From: Flavobacterium phragmitis
Lineage (GTDB): Bacteria > Bacteroidota > Bacteroidia > Flavobacteriales > Flavobacteriaceae
DNA length: 64,000 nt
Reading direction: 5' to 3'
Assembly: GCF_900112575.1 (NCBI RefSeq)
Contig: NZ_FOMH01000006.1
Span: forward strand, 248,001-312,000
Shown: piece by piece, positions 34,946 through 43,568 of the stretch
Numbering within the stretch: the stretch's first letter is position 1
How the letters are laid out: each line of letters starts with the position of its first letter
Translations under genes and position numbers: made by a program
The notes under the pieces: model-generated
What the model was told of the DNA's origin: nothing
What the model saw: the letters and a program-made list of their open reading frames with translations, nothing else
The model's database searches: none

Positions 34946-36442
34946 TTATTTAACTTCTTGCATTAATTTTCTAATTAACGGAGTCAAAACAATGAATGCT
35001 ACACCTGCTACAAATGCATATACTGCTAATTGATAATATCCACCTGTATAAGCAATAAGTTTAGACATCAATGTAGTTCCTGTATTTGCATCAGACATTT
35101 CAGCTCCTAATTTACCTGCAGCAAACTGGCCAAATGCACTTGAAAGAAACCATAACCCCATCATCATTCCAAATAATCTTTTTGGAGATAATTTAGTAAT
35201 TACAGACATCCCGATTGGACCAATACATAATTCTCCGAGTGTATATAAAAGATATCCTAAAGCAAATACATCAAGTGAACTTAATCCATCCTTATTGACA
35301 AAAAATCTTGCACTATAGAAAATAAAGAAACCTGCTGCCAATAAGATAAACGACAAACCGAATTTAATTACCGTATTAGGCTCAATTTTTCGTTTAGACA
35401 TATAAATCCATAAAAAACCTAATAATGGACTAAAAATGATAACATAAAGTGAATTTATACTGTTATTTACCACATTTGGATCAATATTGAAGAACAACAA
35501 TTTATTACTCAAATTATCTTTTGCAAATAATGACAACGAACCTCCAGACTGTTCAGAAATTGCCATAAACATAAAATAGGCAAAAATAAAGATAAAAGCC
35601 GCCAGAAATTTAAGTTGCTGCTTTCTCTCTTTTATCATTATTAATTCATATAAAAAATATCCTAATGCCAAAACTCCGATAGTGTACATAAAATATTCTG
35701 TAAAATCGGAATTAATAACCATTATATAAACTAATGGAATTACTGCAAAAGAACCTAAATAAACCGCTGTCTCATAAAGATTTCGTTTTTTAGGTGCCTG
35801 ATTTTCCAAAGGAGAATTTCCAATTGGCGCTAAATGTTTCTTAGTTAAAAGAAAAGTCACCACCCCAATAATCATAACAATTGCCGCCGAAAGAAAACAA
35901 AGACTCCATGAATAGTTTTTCCCTAAATAAATAGGAATTGCACCGCCCAGCATCCCTCCAATATTAATTCCGGCATAGAACAATCCGTAACCAGCATCAC
36001 GACGTCCATCTTCCTCATGATAAAGTTCTCCTACCATTGAAGAAACGTTTGGCTTAAAAAAACCAGTTCCAATAATAGAAAGTGTTATTCCGTAATAAAA
36101 GAAATCATGAGGATTTACCGCAATTAGCAAATTACCCAAAATCATTACAATTCCTCCAAAGAGAAGCGACTTTTTAAATCCTAAAACTTTATCTGCAAAA
36201 ATTCCTCCAATAAATGTAAAAGCATAAACGAACGCTTGAATTGCACCATATTGAAGATTTGCTTTTCCTTCAACCAAACCTAATTGGTCTACCATGAAAA
36301 CTGCTAAAACTCCTCTCATTCCGTAGAAACAAAAACGTTCCCACATTTCAACCAAAAACAAGTACCACAATTGTTTTGGGTACTTGCCTTCAAAATTTTG
36401 AATTTCTTCTAAAGTAATATTCTTTTCCATTCTATCTAACAC
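34946..36442 (-). CDS. POT-family proton-dependent peptide transporter (second copy)
   Basis: A 498-residue protein with 12 or more hydrophobic helices, family MFS/POT (PTR2). The proton-coupling motif ExxER is present (EMWERFCFYG), followed by MRGVLAVFMVDQLG and the family signature GTGFFKPNVSSMVG. POT proteins import di- and tripeptides with protons. Start: ATG 36442 gives an 11-nt overlap with the gene upstream; ATG 36430 (MEKNITLEEI) is an alternative. It pairs with the 558-residue paralogue and DPP IV in one transcription direction, consistent with uptake of peptides released outside. Confidence 0.93.
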   Translation of the reverse strand: MLDRMEKNITLEEIQNFEGKYPKQLWYLFLVEMWERFCFYGMRGVLAVFMVDQLGLVEGKANLQYGAIQAFVYAFTFIGGIFADKVLGFKKSLLFGGIVMILGNLLIAVNPHDFFYYGITLSIIGTGFFKPNVSSMVGELYHEEDGRRDAGYGLFYAGINIGGMLGGAIPIYLGKNYSWSLCFLSAAIVMIIGVVTFLLTKKHLAPIGNSPLENQAPKKRNLYETAVYLGSFAVIPLVYIMVINSDFTEYFMYTIGVLALGYFLYELIMIKERKQQLKFLAAFIFIFAYFMFMAISEQSGGSLSLFAKDNLSNKLLFFNIDPNVVNNSINSLYVIIFSPLLGFLWIYMSKRKIEPNTVIKFGLSFILLAAGFFIFYSARFFVNKDGLSSLDVFALGYLLYTLGELCIGPIGMSVITKLSPKRLFGMMMGLWFLSSAFGQFAAGKLGAEMSDANTGTTLMSKLIAYTGGYYQLAVYAFVAGVAFIVLTPLIRKLMQEVK

Positions 36443-38108
36443 CGTGCATTAACTTCTTCAACAATGGTGTTAAAGCGAATAATAAAATTGCTGCGATTCC
36501 AGTTAGAACAACAAATACCATGAAGAATTCATATAAGTTATGAATTTCAAACCCAGCAAAAATTGGGTTCTGTGCACTAATTTGATGATGATCTAGTAAA
36601 GATAACTGCTCTGCTGTCAGCGTTATTTTTTTATCTAAAACTGCCTGAAGATCAATTCCTAATTCTTTAGCTTTTGCAAATTTATCTCCTGTTGCTGGCA
36701 AGATAGAACCTAAAGTTCCTCCTAAAGCATAACCTGAAGCATTAGACAAAAAGAATACACCGTATAACAATGAAGCAAAACGTTTTGGAGATAATTTACC
36801 CACCAATGACAATCCGATTGGAGATAAACATAACTCCGCACATGTATTTAAGAAATATAATAAGATAAGCCATTTTACTAATAAAAGCCCAGAAGTTCCG
36901 ATATAAGAAACTTGAGTCGCAATCATAAAGAAACTGATCGAAATAATCACTAATCCAGCAGCCAATTTTACTGGAGAAATAGGTTCTTTTCCTTTAGCTC
37001 TTAAAGTATCCCATAAAACACTAAAAGGAACTGCTAAAATTACAACGAACATTCCGTTAAAAATCTGAACCATTGACGGTGGCATTGCCCAACCAAAGAA
37101 ATGTCTGTCTGTTTGGTTATCAGCAATAAAAGTCAAAGATGAACCTGCCTGTTCAAATGCTGCCCAGAAGAAAATAATAAAGAACGAAACGATATAAATT
37201 ACAATAATTCTATCTCTCTCAACTTTAGTTAAAGAAGTATCAGAAATAATTAATCCTGCCAGAGCCAAACCACTTGAGTAAATCAAAGTGTAAATTAAGT
37301 TTTGCCCAACTACATAATGAAAAAAGAATCCTAAAGCAATAAATGCAATTCCAGCAATTACTAAAGCTTTACTAGAAAAGTTTGCCTGTTGCGCTTCTCC
37401 TTCTTCAAAATCTGAAGCGTCATTTTTAGAAGGTAATCCTCCTAAAGGTTTTCCTTCTGGAGAAACTACATATTTATTTTTTAAGAAGTAAAATAAAATT
37501 GTTCCCAACAACATTGCAACAGAAGCCGCCATGAATCCCCATCTAAAAGCATGAATATCTCTAATACCGCCTGCATCTTTAACATCTCCTAACAAAGGAC
37601 AAATTGACTGACCTAAAAAAGCTCCGATGTTAATTCCCATATAGAAAATAGTGAAGGCGCTATCTAATTTTGTTTTTTCTTGTTTTGGATACAAACTTCC
37701 AACCATACTAGAAATATTTGGTTTGAAGAACCCGTTACCAAAAACGATAACTCCTAAAGCAGAGTACATAATAATTTTGGCTAAACCTAAATTAGATTCA
37801 AATACACTTCCGCTGGTAAACAAAAGCATTTGTCCTATAGCCATTAACAATCCTCCTAATAAGATACAGTTTCTGTTTCCTAAATAACGATCAGCTACAA
37901 AACCTCCAAGCATTGGAGTTAAATAACAAAGACCAAGAAAACCTCCGTAAATTAACGAAGCTTCTTCTTCTTTCATTAATAATGAATTTACAAGAAATAA
38001 AGTCAATAAAGCCCGCATTCCATAAAAATTGAACCGCTCCCACATCTCCGTTCCAAACAATACCCAAAGTCCTTTTGGATGCGCAGTTTTCACTTGATTT
38101 TCTCCCAT
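36432..38108 (-). CDS. POT-family proton-dependent peptide transporter (first copy)
   Basis: A 558-residue POT transporter. The ExxER motif appears in EMWERFNFYGMRALLTLFL and the family signature in FGNGFFKPNISSMVGSLYP. It is longer than its partner because of an added cytoplasmic loop (SPEGKPLGGLPSKNDASDFE, about 215-240) and another near 490-530. The 11-nt overlap with the downstream copy indicates coupling. The two are full and intact paralogues, not pieces of one broken gene. The peptidase gene lies 38 nt upstream on the same strand. Confidence 0.93.
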   Translation of the reverse strand: MGENQVKTAHPKGLWVLFGTEMWERFNFYGMRALLTLFLVNSLLMKEEEASLIYGGFLGLCYLTPMLGGFVADRYLGNRNCILLGGLLMAIGQMLLFTSGSVFESNLGLAKIIMYSALGVIVFGNGFFKPNISSMVGSLYPKQEKTKLDSAFTIFYMGINIGAFLGQSICPLLGDVKDAGGIRDIHAFRWGFMAASVAMLLGTILFYFLKNKYVVSPEGKPLGGLPSKNDASDFEEGEAQQANFSSKALVIAGIAFIALGFFFHYVVGQNLIYTLIYSSGLALAGLIISDTSLTKVERDRIIVIYIVSFFIIFFWAAFEQAGSSLTFIADNQTDRHFFGWAMPPSMVQIFNGMFVVILAVPFSVLWDTLRAKGKEPISPVKLAAGLVIISISFFMIATQVSYIGTSGLLLVKWLILLYFLNTCAELCLSPIGLSLVGKLSPKRFASLLYGVFFLSNASGYALGGTLGSILPATGDKFAKAKELGIDLQAVLDKKITLTAEQLSLLDHHQISAQNPIFAGFEIHNLYEFFMVFVVLTGIAAILLFALTPLLKKLMHGVR

Positions 38109-38146
38109 AGTATTCGCTTATTTAATTAAGTTTAAAAGATTTTAGT

Positions 38147-40318
38147 TTATAGATTTTCTTTGATGAAATTGGTCATTTTGTTGTACAGCTGAATTCTAGT
38201 AGCTCCACCGTAAATGCCATGATTTTTATCTGGATAAATTTGAGAATCAAATTGTTTATTAGCCTGAATTAAAGCTTCCATCATCTGCATTGAGTTCTGA
38301 ACATGAACGTTATCATCACCAGAACCGTGAATCAATAAAAATTTACCTTTTAATTTATCAACATGATTAATTGGCGAGTTTTGATCGTATCCGCTTGCAT
38401 TTTCCTGTGGCGTTTGCATATATCTTTCTGTGTAAACACTGTCATAAAATCTCCAGTTCGTTACTGGAGCAACAGCGATTGCCATTTTGAAAACATCATT
38501 TCCTTGGAAAATACAATTAGAAGCCATAAATCCACCATAACTCCATCCGAAAATTCCAATTCTAGAAGCATCAACATAAGGATAAGAACCAATTACTTTA
38601 GCCGCATCGATTTGATCTTCTACTTCGTATTTTCCTAATTCTTTTTGAGTCACTTTTTTGAAATCGGCTCCTTTGTAGCCAGTTCCTCTTCCGTCAACAC
38701 AAGCTACAATGTAACCTTGCTGCGTAAGCGACAAGAACCAATAATCATCAGAGTTATTCCAATCGTTATTTACCTGCTGTGATCCAGGACCAGAATATTG
38801 GTACATGAAAACTGGATATTTTTTTGAAGGATCAAAATCTTTTGGTTTTAAAATCCATGCGTTTAATTCGTTTCCTTTAGCTGTTTTTAAAACGAAGAAT
38901 TCTTTTGCAGGCAAGTTATATCCTTTCAGTTTATCAGCAAGTGCTTGATTATTTTCGATAACTTGAATTTCTTTTCCTGTTTTTGACTCATTTAGAGTAT
39001 AAGTTGTAGGCACTAAATTACTTGAGAAAGTAGTAATGAAATATTGGAAGTTTGGACTGAAAGTCGCCGCGCTTGTTCCCACTTTTGTAGTTAAACGGGT
39101 TTTGTTTTTTCCATCTAAACCAACTCTATAAATATCTCTGTTGATAGAACCATTTTCTGTAGATTGATAAAAAATAGTTTTTGTTTTTTCGTCGAAACCG
39201 TAGTATGAAACCACTTCCCAGTTCCCTTTTGTCACTTGATTTTTAAGCTTTCCTGTTTTATCATAAACATAAATATGATTAAAACCGTCTTTTTCGCTTG
39301 TCCAGATAAAACTGTTGTCTTTTAAGAAGGTTAAGTTATCTGTTACATCTACGTAAGCTTTGTCTTTTTCATTTAAAACTACTTTAGCTGTTGCTGTATT
39401 TCCATCAACAAACAACAAATCTAAATTATCTTGATGACGGTTTAAAACCTGTGCTGAAAGTATATTTGCATCATTTGTCCATTGTAAACGAGCAATGTAG
39501 AAATCATTATATTTTCCTAAATCGACTTTTTTAGTTGCTCCAGCAGCTACATCATAAATATGTAATGAAACTTCTGAGTTCTTTTCTCCTGCTTTTGGAT
39601 ATTTAAACGTTTCGATTGTTGGATATAAGTCTTTGTGAAACATTGACATAGAAAACTCAGGAACCTGGCTTTCGTCAAAACGAATATAAGCTACTTTTTT
39701 ACTGTCTTTGCTCCAATCGAAAGCACGAACAAAAGCAAATTCTTCTTCATAAACCCAGTCCGTAATACCATTGATTACAGCGTTCTTTTTTCCATCAGTT
39801 GTAATTGGAGTAGATTTTTTTGAAGCGACATCGTATACATATAAGTTATTTTCTCGAGCATAAGCGATTTTTGTTCCATCAGGAGAAAAAGTTGGTTCTT
39901 GAATCTGAAAATCAAAAAGTTTTGTCAAAGATTTTGAAGCGATATCGTATAAATAATAATCCGCAGTAAATGAGTGACGGAAAATCTGGTTGCTATTGCA
40001 TGCAATTAAGATTTTTTTCTCAGAAGCATCAAAAGTATAACTGTCAATTCCTTCTGAAAGTGCCGCATGATTTTTAGTATCAATTAAATTAGATACCTTT
40101 TTTAAAGTTGCAAAATCATATAAATCAATCTGCATGCTTCTACTGGCTTTGTCTATATTCAATACAGTATATTGGTCTGTATTTTTTAGAGATTGTAGCT
40201 CATCCATTCCTTTTGCTCGGAATGCCCCTCCATAAATGTTTTCGATAGTGATTTTTTGTTGGCCAAAAACGGTTGCAACTAGAAATAAAAGTATTACAGT
40301 AATTTTACTTGTACTCAT
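38147..40318 (-). CDS. Dipeptidyl peptidase IV (S9B family)
   Basis: I place the start at ATG 40318 (723 residues, MSTSKITVILLFLVATVFGQ), which gives a proper signal peptide; ATG 40381 would add 21 residues ahead of it. The N-terminal DPP IV beta-propeller (about 30-470) contains the double-Glu region DWVYEEEFAFVRAF that binds the substrate amino end. The C-terminal hydrolase has the nucleophile Ser in GWSYGGFMASN, an Asp in GSGDDNVH and His in DKNHGIYGG. It removes Xaa-Pro dipeptides in the periplasm. The two downstream peptide transporters complete a peptide-use unit. Confidence 0.94.
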   Translation of the reverse strand: MSTSKITVILLFLVATVFGQQKITIENIYGGAFRAKGMDELQSLKNTDQYTVLNIDKASRSMQIDLYDFATLKKVSNLIDTKNHAALSEGIDSYTFDASEKKILIACNSNQIFRHSFTADYYLYDIASKSLTKLFDFQIQEPTFSPDGTKIAYARENNLYVYDVASKKSTPITTDGKKNAVINGITDWVYEEEFAFVRAFDWSKDSKKVAYIRFDESQVPEFSMSMFHKDLYPTIETFKYPKAGEKNSEVSLHIYDVAAGATKKVDLGKYNDFYIARLQWTNDANILSAQVLNRHQDNLDLLFVDGNTATAKVVLNEKDKAYVDVTDNLTFLKDNSFIWTSEKDGFNHIYVYDKTGKLKNQVTKGNWEVVSYYGFDEKTKTIFYQSTENGSINRDIYRVGLDGKNKTRLTTKVGTSAATFSPNFQYFITTFSSNLVPTTYTLNESKTGKEIQVIENNQALADKLKGYNLPAKEFFVLKTAKGNELNAWILKPKDFDPSKKYPVFMYQYSGPGSQQVNNDWNNSDDYWFLSLTQQGYIVACVDGRGTGYKGADFKKVTQKELGKYEVEDQIDAAKVIGSYPYVDASRIGIFGWSYGGFMASNCIFQGNDVFKMAIAVAPVTNWRFYDSVYTERYMQTPQENASGYDQNSPINHVDKLKGKFLLIHGSGDDNVHVQNSMQMMEALIQANKQFDSQIYPDKNHGIYGGATRIQLYNKMTNFIKENL

Positions 40319-40463
40319 TACAATTAATTTAAATATAAAAAAGAGCCCAATTTTAGTAAAAAAAATAAACATAATACACATTTTAAGTGTTAAATGTTAA
40401 AAAAAATAACGATTGCGCAGACTCCATTTTTAAAATACATTTTAAACAAAACTCTTAAAATGG

Positions 40464-40471
40464 TATATTTG
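40464..40471 (+). promoter_or_regulatory. Probable -7 box of the HMG-CoA reductase gene
   Basis: TATATTTG matches TAnnTTTG and lies 29 nt before ATG 40501. No TTG at -33 spacing is obvious. Confidence 0.45.
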
Positions 40472-40500
40472 CCGCAACATTATTATTTAATATACTGAGA

Positions 40501-41811
40501 ATGAACAACGCTGTTGCTGGATTTTCTAAATTATCCAAAAAAGAAAAAATCAACTGGATTGCAAATGAATATTTTTCGAACCCTGATGAGGCTCAAAATA
40601 TTATAAGAAATTACTGGAATTCAGACGAAAAGCTTCAGCAATTGCATGATGAATTTATTGAAAACACCATTACAAACCTTTATATCCCACTTGGAGTTGC
40701 TCCCAACTTTTTAATCAACGGAAAATACAAAACCATTCCGATGGCTATTGAAGAAAGTTCTGTGGTTGCCGCAGCTTCTAAAGCAGCAAAATATTGGTCC
40801 ACAAGAGGCGGTTTTAAAGCAACAATTATCAATACAGAAAAAATTGGACAAGTTCATTTTACCTATAATGGTGATGCCGAAAACCTAAAAAGTTTTTTTG
40901 ACGAAATAAAACCAAAGTTTTTTTCAGAAACTCAAAACATCACCAAAAACATGCAGCAGCGTGGCGGTGGTATTTTGGATATTAAATTAAAAGACAAAAG
41001 AAGTTTATTAGAAAACTATTATCAGCTTCATGCTACTTTTGAAACTAAAGACAGCATGGGAGCAAATTTCATAAATTCTTGTTTGGAGCAATTTGCTTCC
41101 ACCTTAAAAGAAGAAGTTCAAAACTCTGATTTATTGAAAAATGACGAGCTGGAGGTTATCATGAGTATTTTGTCTAATTATGTTCCAAACTGCCTTGTCA
41201 GAGCTGAAGTTTCTTGTCCGATTGAAGATTTAGCCGAAAAACATATTACAAATCCACAAGAATTTGCAGAACGTTTTGTGCGGGCTGTTCAGATTGCAGA
41301 GGTTGAACCTTTTAGAGCGGTTACCCATAATAAAGGAATTATGAACGGTGTTGATGCCGTTGTCTTAGCGACAGGAAACGATTTTAGAGCCGTAGAAGCC
41401 GGCGTTCATGCGTATGCTTCAAAAAACGGCCAATACTCAAGTTTATCTCATGCTAAAATCGAAAACGGAATTTTTACTTTTTGGCTTGAAATTCCATTGG
41501 CATTAGGAACTGTTGGTGGCTTAACTTCTTTACATCCTTTAGTAAAACTGTGTCTAGATATTTTAGAAAAACCATCTGCGCAAGAATTAATGGAGATTGT
41601 TGCCGTTGCTGGCTTAGCACAGAATTTTGCTGCTTTGCGTTCCTTAACGACTACAGGAATTCAGGAAGGACACATGAAAATGCACCTGAACAATATCATC
41701 AATCAATTTGAAGCTACCGACGAAGAGCGTCATTTAATTAAAACGCATTTTAAGAAAACAGCCGTTTCTCACAGCGCTGTGGTAGATTTTATTGAAAACT
41801 TAAGAAAATAA
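40501..41811 (+). CDS. Hydroxymethylglutaryl-CoA reductase (class II type)
   Basis: A 436-residue cytoplasmic enzyme that reduces HMG-CoA to mevalonate, the committed step of the mevalonate route to isoprenoids in Flavobacteriia. Visible marks: VAPNFLINGKYKTIPMAIEE with the catalytic glutamate, KDSMGANFINSCLE (a DAMGAN-like motif), RAEVSCPIEDL, ATGNDFRAVEAGVHAYAS, LALGTVGGLTSLHP, and late EGHMKMHL with the catalytic histidine. Annotation pipelines may call it 'degradative', but the adjacent GHMP kinase argues for biosynthesis. Confidence 0.94.
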   Translation: MNNAVAGFSKLSKKEKINWIANEYFSNPDEAQNIIRNYWNSDEKLQQLHDEFIENTITNLYIPLGVAPNFLINGKYKTIPMAIEESSVVAAASKAAKYWSTRGGFKATIINTEKIGQVHFTYNGDAENLKSFFDEIKPKFFSETQNITKNMQQRGGGILDIKLKDKRSLLENYYQLHATFETKDSMGANFINSCLEQFASTLKEEVQNSDLLKNDELEVIMSILSNYVPNCLVRAEVSCPIEDLAEKHITNPQEFAERFVRAVQIAEVEPFRAVTHNKGIMNGVDAVVLATGNDFRAVEAGVHAYASKNGQYSSLSHAKIENGIFTFWLEIPLALGTVGGLTSLHPLVKLCLDILEKPSAQELMEIVAVAGLAQNFAALRSLTTTGIQEGHMKMHLNNIINQFEATDEERHLIKTHFKKTAVSHSAVVDFIENLRK

Positions 41812-41839
41812 ATCAATAAATTCCAACATTGTAAATTCC

Positions 41840-41881
41840 AAATTCCAATGTTGCGGATTGGAGTTTAAAATATTGGAATTT
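41840..41881. repeat. AT-rich inverted repeat between the mevalonate genes
   Basis: AAATTCCAAT (41840-41849) and ATTGGAATTT (41872-41881) are exact complements around a 22-nt spacer, and ATTCCA-type units recur just to the left (41820-41840). It may be a weak terminator or a member of a dispersed intergenic repeat family; only one copy is visible here. Confidence 0.45.
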
Positions 41882-41903
41882 TTATAATACTATAAAGACA
41901 ATT

Positions 41904-42812
41904 ATGTCAACAACCTTTTACAGTAACGGAAAACTTTTTATCGCTGGAGAATATCTAGTTTTAGATGGAGCTGATGCTTTTGCATTGCCAACAAAATTTG
42001 GCCAAAATTTAGTTATTGAAGATCATGAAAACAATCAAATTGAATGGAAAAGCTATGATTCTGATGAGCATTTATGGTTCGAGGAAACTTTTACATTTGA
42101 GGAAGTTACAAAAGGTTCAAACACGCAAGTTGATACTGTAAAATCGACTTTAATTAACATTCTGCACGAAGCTTTTATTCTTAATCCAAAATTTATTGAT
42201 AACGCTAAAGGTTACAAAGTAAGCACACATTTAAGTTTCCCAAGAAATTGGGGACTAGGAACTTCTTCTACCTTAATCAATAATATTGCACAATGGACAG
42301 AGGTTAATGCTTTTACGTTATTAAATAATAGTTTTGGAGGAAGTGGCTACGATATTGCCTGTGCACAAAATAACACTCCAGTATTATACCGCATTAAAGA
42401 CAATCTTGTAGAACAGGTTGAATTTAATCCAGATTTTAAAGACCATATCTATTTTGTTTATTTAAATAAAAAGCAAAACAGCAAATCGGCTATTTATGCT
42501 TACAACAACAATAAAAATAATCATTTAGCCCAGAGCGTTGCTGAAAACAACAAAATCACCAATGCCATCCTTAATGCCAAAACATTAAAAGAATTCGCGT
42601 CGGCTGTACAGAAACATGAAATTCACTTGAGCAACATTTTAGAAATGCAAACTATAAAAGAAGCTGTATTTCCAGATTTCAAAGGTGTAATTAAAAGTCT
42701 TGGAGCCTGGGGAGGCGATTTTGTAATGGTGGTTTCTCAAGAAAATCCGAAAGAATATTTTGCTAAAAAAGGTTACGAAACAATGCTGACTTACGAAGAA
42801 ATGATTTTATAA
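41904..42812 (+). CDS. GYDIA-motif GHMP kinase
   Basis: A 302-residue GHMP-superfamily kinase. The N-terminus FYSNGKLFIAGEYLVLDGAD matches mevalonate and phosphomevalonate kinases. The phosphate-binding loop is in RNWGLGTSSTLINNIAQW, and the motif SGYDIACAQNN names the GYDIA group of Flavobacteriia. ATP-dependent phosphorylation of mevalonate or phosphomevalonate is the likely reaction; which of the two is not clear. It follows HMG-CoA reductase by 92 nt on the same strand, and the pairing supports the mevalonate pathway. Confidence 0.9.
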   Translation: MSTTFYSNGKLFIAGEYLVLDGADAFALPTKFGQNLVIEDHENNQIEWKSYDSDEHLWFEETFTFEEVTKGSNTQVDTVKSTLINILHEAFILNPKFIDNAKGYKVSTHLSFPRNWGLGTSSTLINNIAQWTEVNAFTLLNNSFGGSGYDIACAQNNTPVLYRIKDNLVEQVEFNPDFKDHIYFVYLNKKQNSKSAIYAYNNNKNNHLAQSVAENNKITNAILNAKTLKEFASAVQKHEIHLSNILEMQTIKEAVFPDFKGVIKSLGAWGGDFVMVVSQENPKEYFAKKGYETMLTYEEMIL

Positions 42813-42837
42813 TGCGTAAGCAATTCAAACAAAAAGA

Positions 42838-43287
42838 TCAATAATTTACTTTCTTGTTATTATTCTTATCCGATTTTGTTTCTAGTCGACGAACAGACTT
42901 ACTGTCTTGTTCGTTAGATTCTATAAGTCTATTATGTAGACGTTCAGCCATTTTCTCGATGCTGTTGGTTATCGAATCATAAACCACTTCCATTCTGCGG
43001 TGTTTTTCTTCTTTTACAGCACGTAAAACATCCTCAACAAAAAACTTATCATATTTCTCTGCTACAGAATCGTGGGTATTTGTTAATCGGATGACGTAAT
43101 CGTTACTTAAGATGGTAACTTTAAAATGCTGTTCTTCGTTACTCAAATAATACTTCCCTCCCAATTCATCTACGTTGATGTCGGTGCTGGCAACTTTTAA
43201 AAGCTCCGTAATAATTCCAAAAATATGGCTTTCTATTTTGGTATAAACTCTTGGCTTCTTTTTAAAAATTTTTAAAATAAAAAACAT
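42838..43287 (-). CDS. Unknown cytoplasmic protein
   Basis: A 149-residue protein with no signal peptide, basic at the start (MFFILKIFKKKPRVYTK) and at the very end (KSDKNNNKKVNY). The middle has alternating strands and a helix (GKYYLSNEEQHFKVTILSND, then VVYDSITNSIEKMAERLHNR). I recognise no family. It stands alone, convergent with the GHMP kinase gene (25 nt apart), and is preceded by a 281-nt gap that holds only the terminator of the next gene. Confidence 0.7.
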   Translation of the reverse strand: MFFILKIFKKKPRVYTKIESHIFGIITELLKVASTDINVDELGGKYYLSNEEQHFKVTILSNDYVIRLTNTHDSVAEKYDKFFVEDVLRAVKEEKHRRMEVVYDSITNSIEKMAERLHNRLIESNEQDSKSVRRLETKSDKNNNKKVNY

Positions 43288-43507
43288 TAAATGTTTGATG
43301 TTTAGGTATTTGATTTTGGGTCCAGTTTTTTGAATTTACTCTAACATTTTGGAAATCAGAAAGAAATGTTAAATTAAAAATTCGGACAAATTAACTGCAA
43401 TATTTTGAATATCACAAATTTTTTAGATTAAATCTCTATTTCCCCTACAGAGTATCAAAAAATTAACTAAAAAATATTACAAAGTGAAATTAATTATTCG
43501 GGGGAAT

Positions 43508-43549
43508 AAAAAAGAAAACCCGAAACATCAAAGACGTTTCGGGTTTTTA
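43508..43549 (-). terminator. Terminator of the PpiD-like gene
   Basis: AAAACCCGAAAC (43515-43526) pairs with GTTTCGGGTTTT (43536-43547) around a 9-nt loop. A-rich sequence to the left gives the U-run on the minus strand. Confidence 0.78.
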
Positions 43550-43568
43550 TGGTATTGATTACTGTTTC

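Noticed and set aside
34946..38108. Single transporter gene broken by a frameshift at the 11-nt overlap
   Set aside because: Each part is a full POT protein with its own ExxER motif and complete set of helices; they are paralogues.
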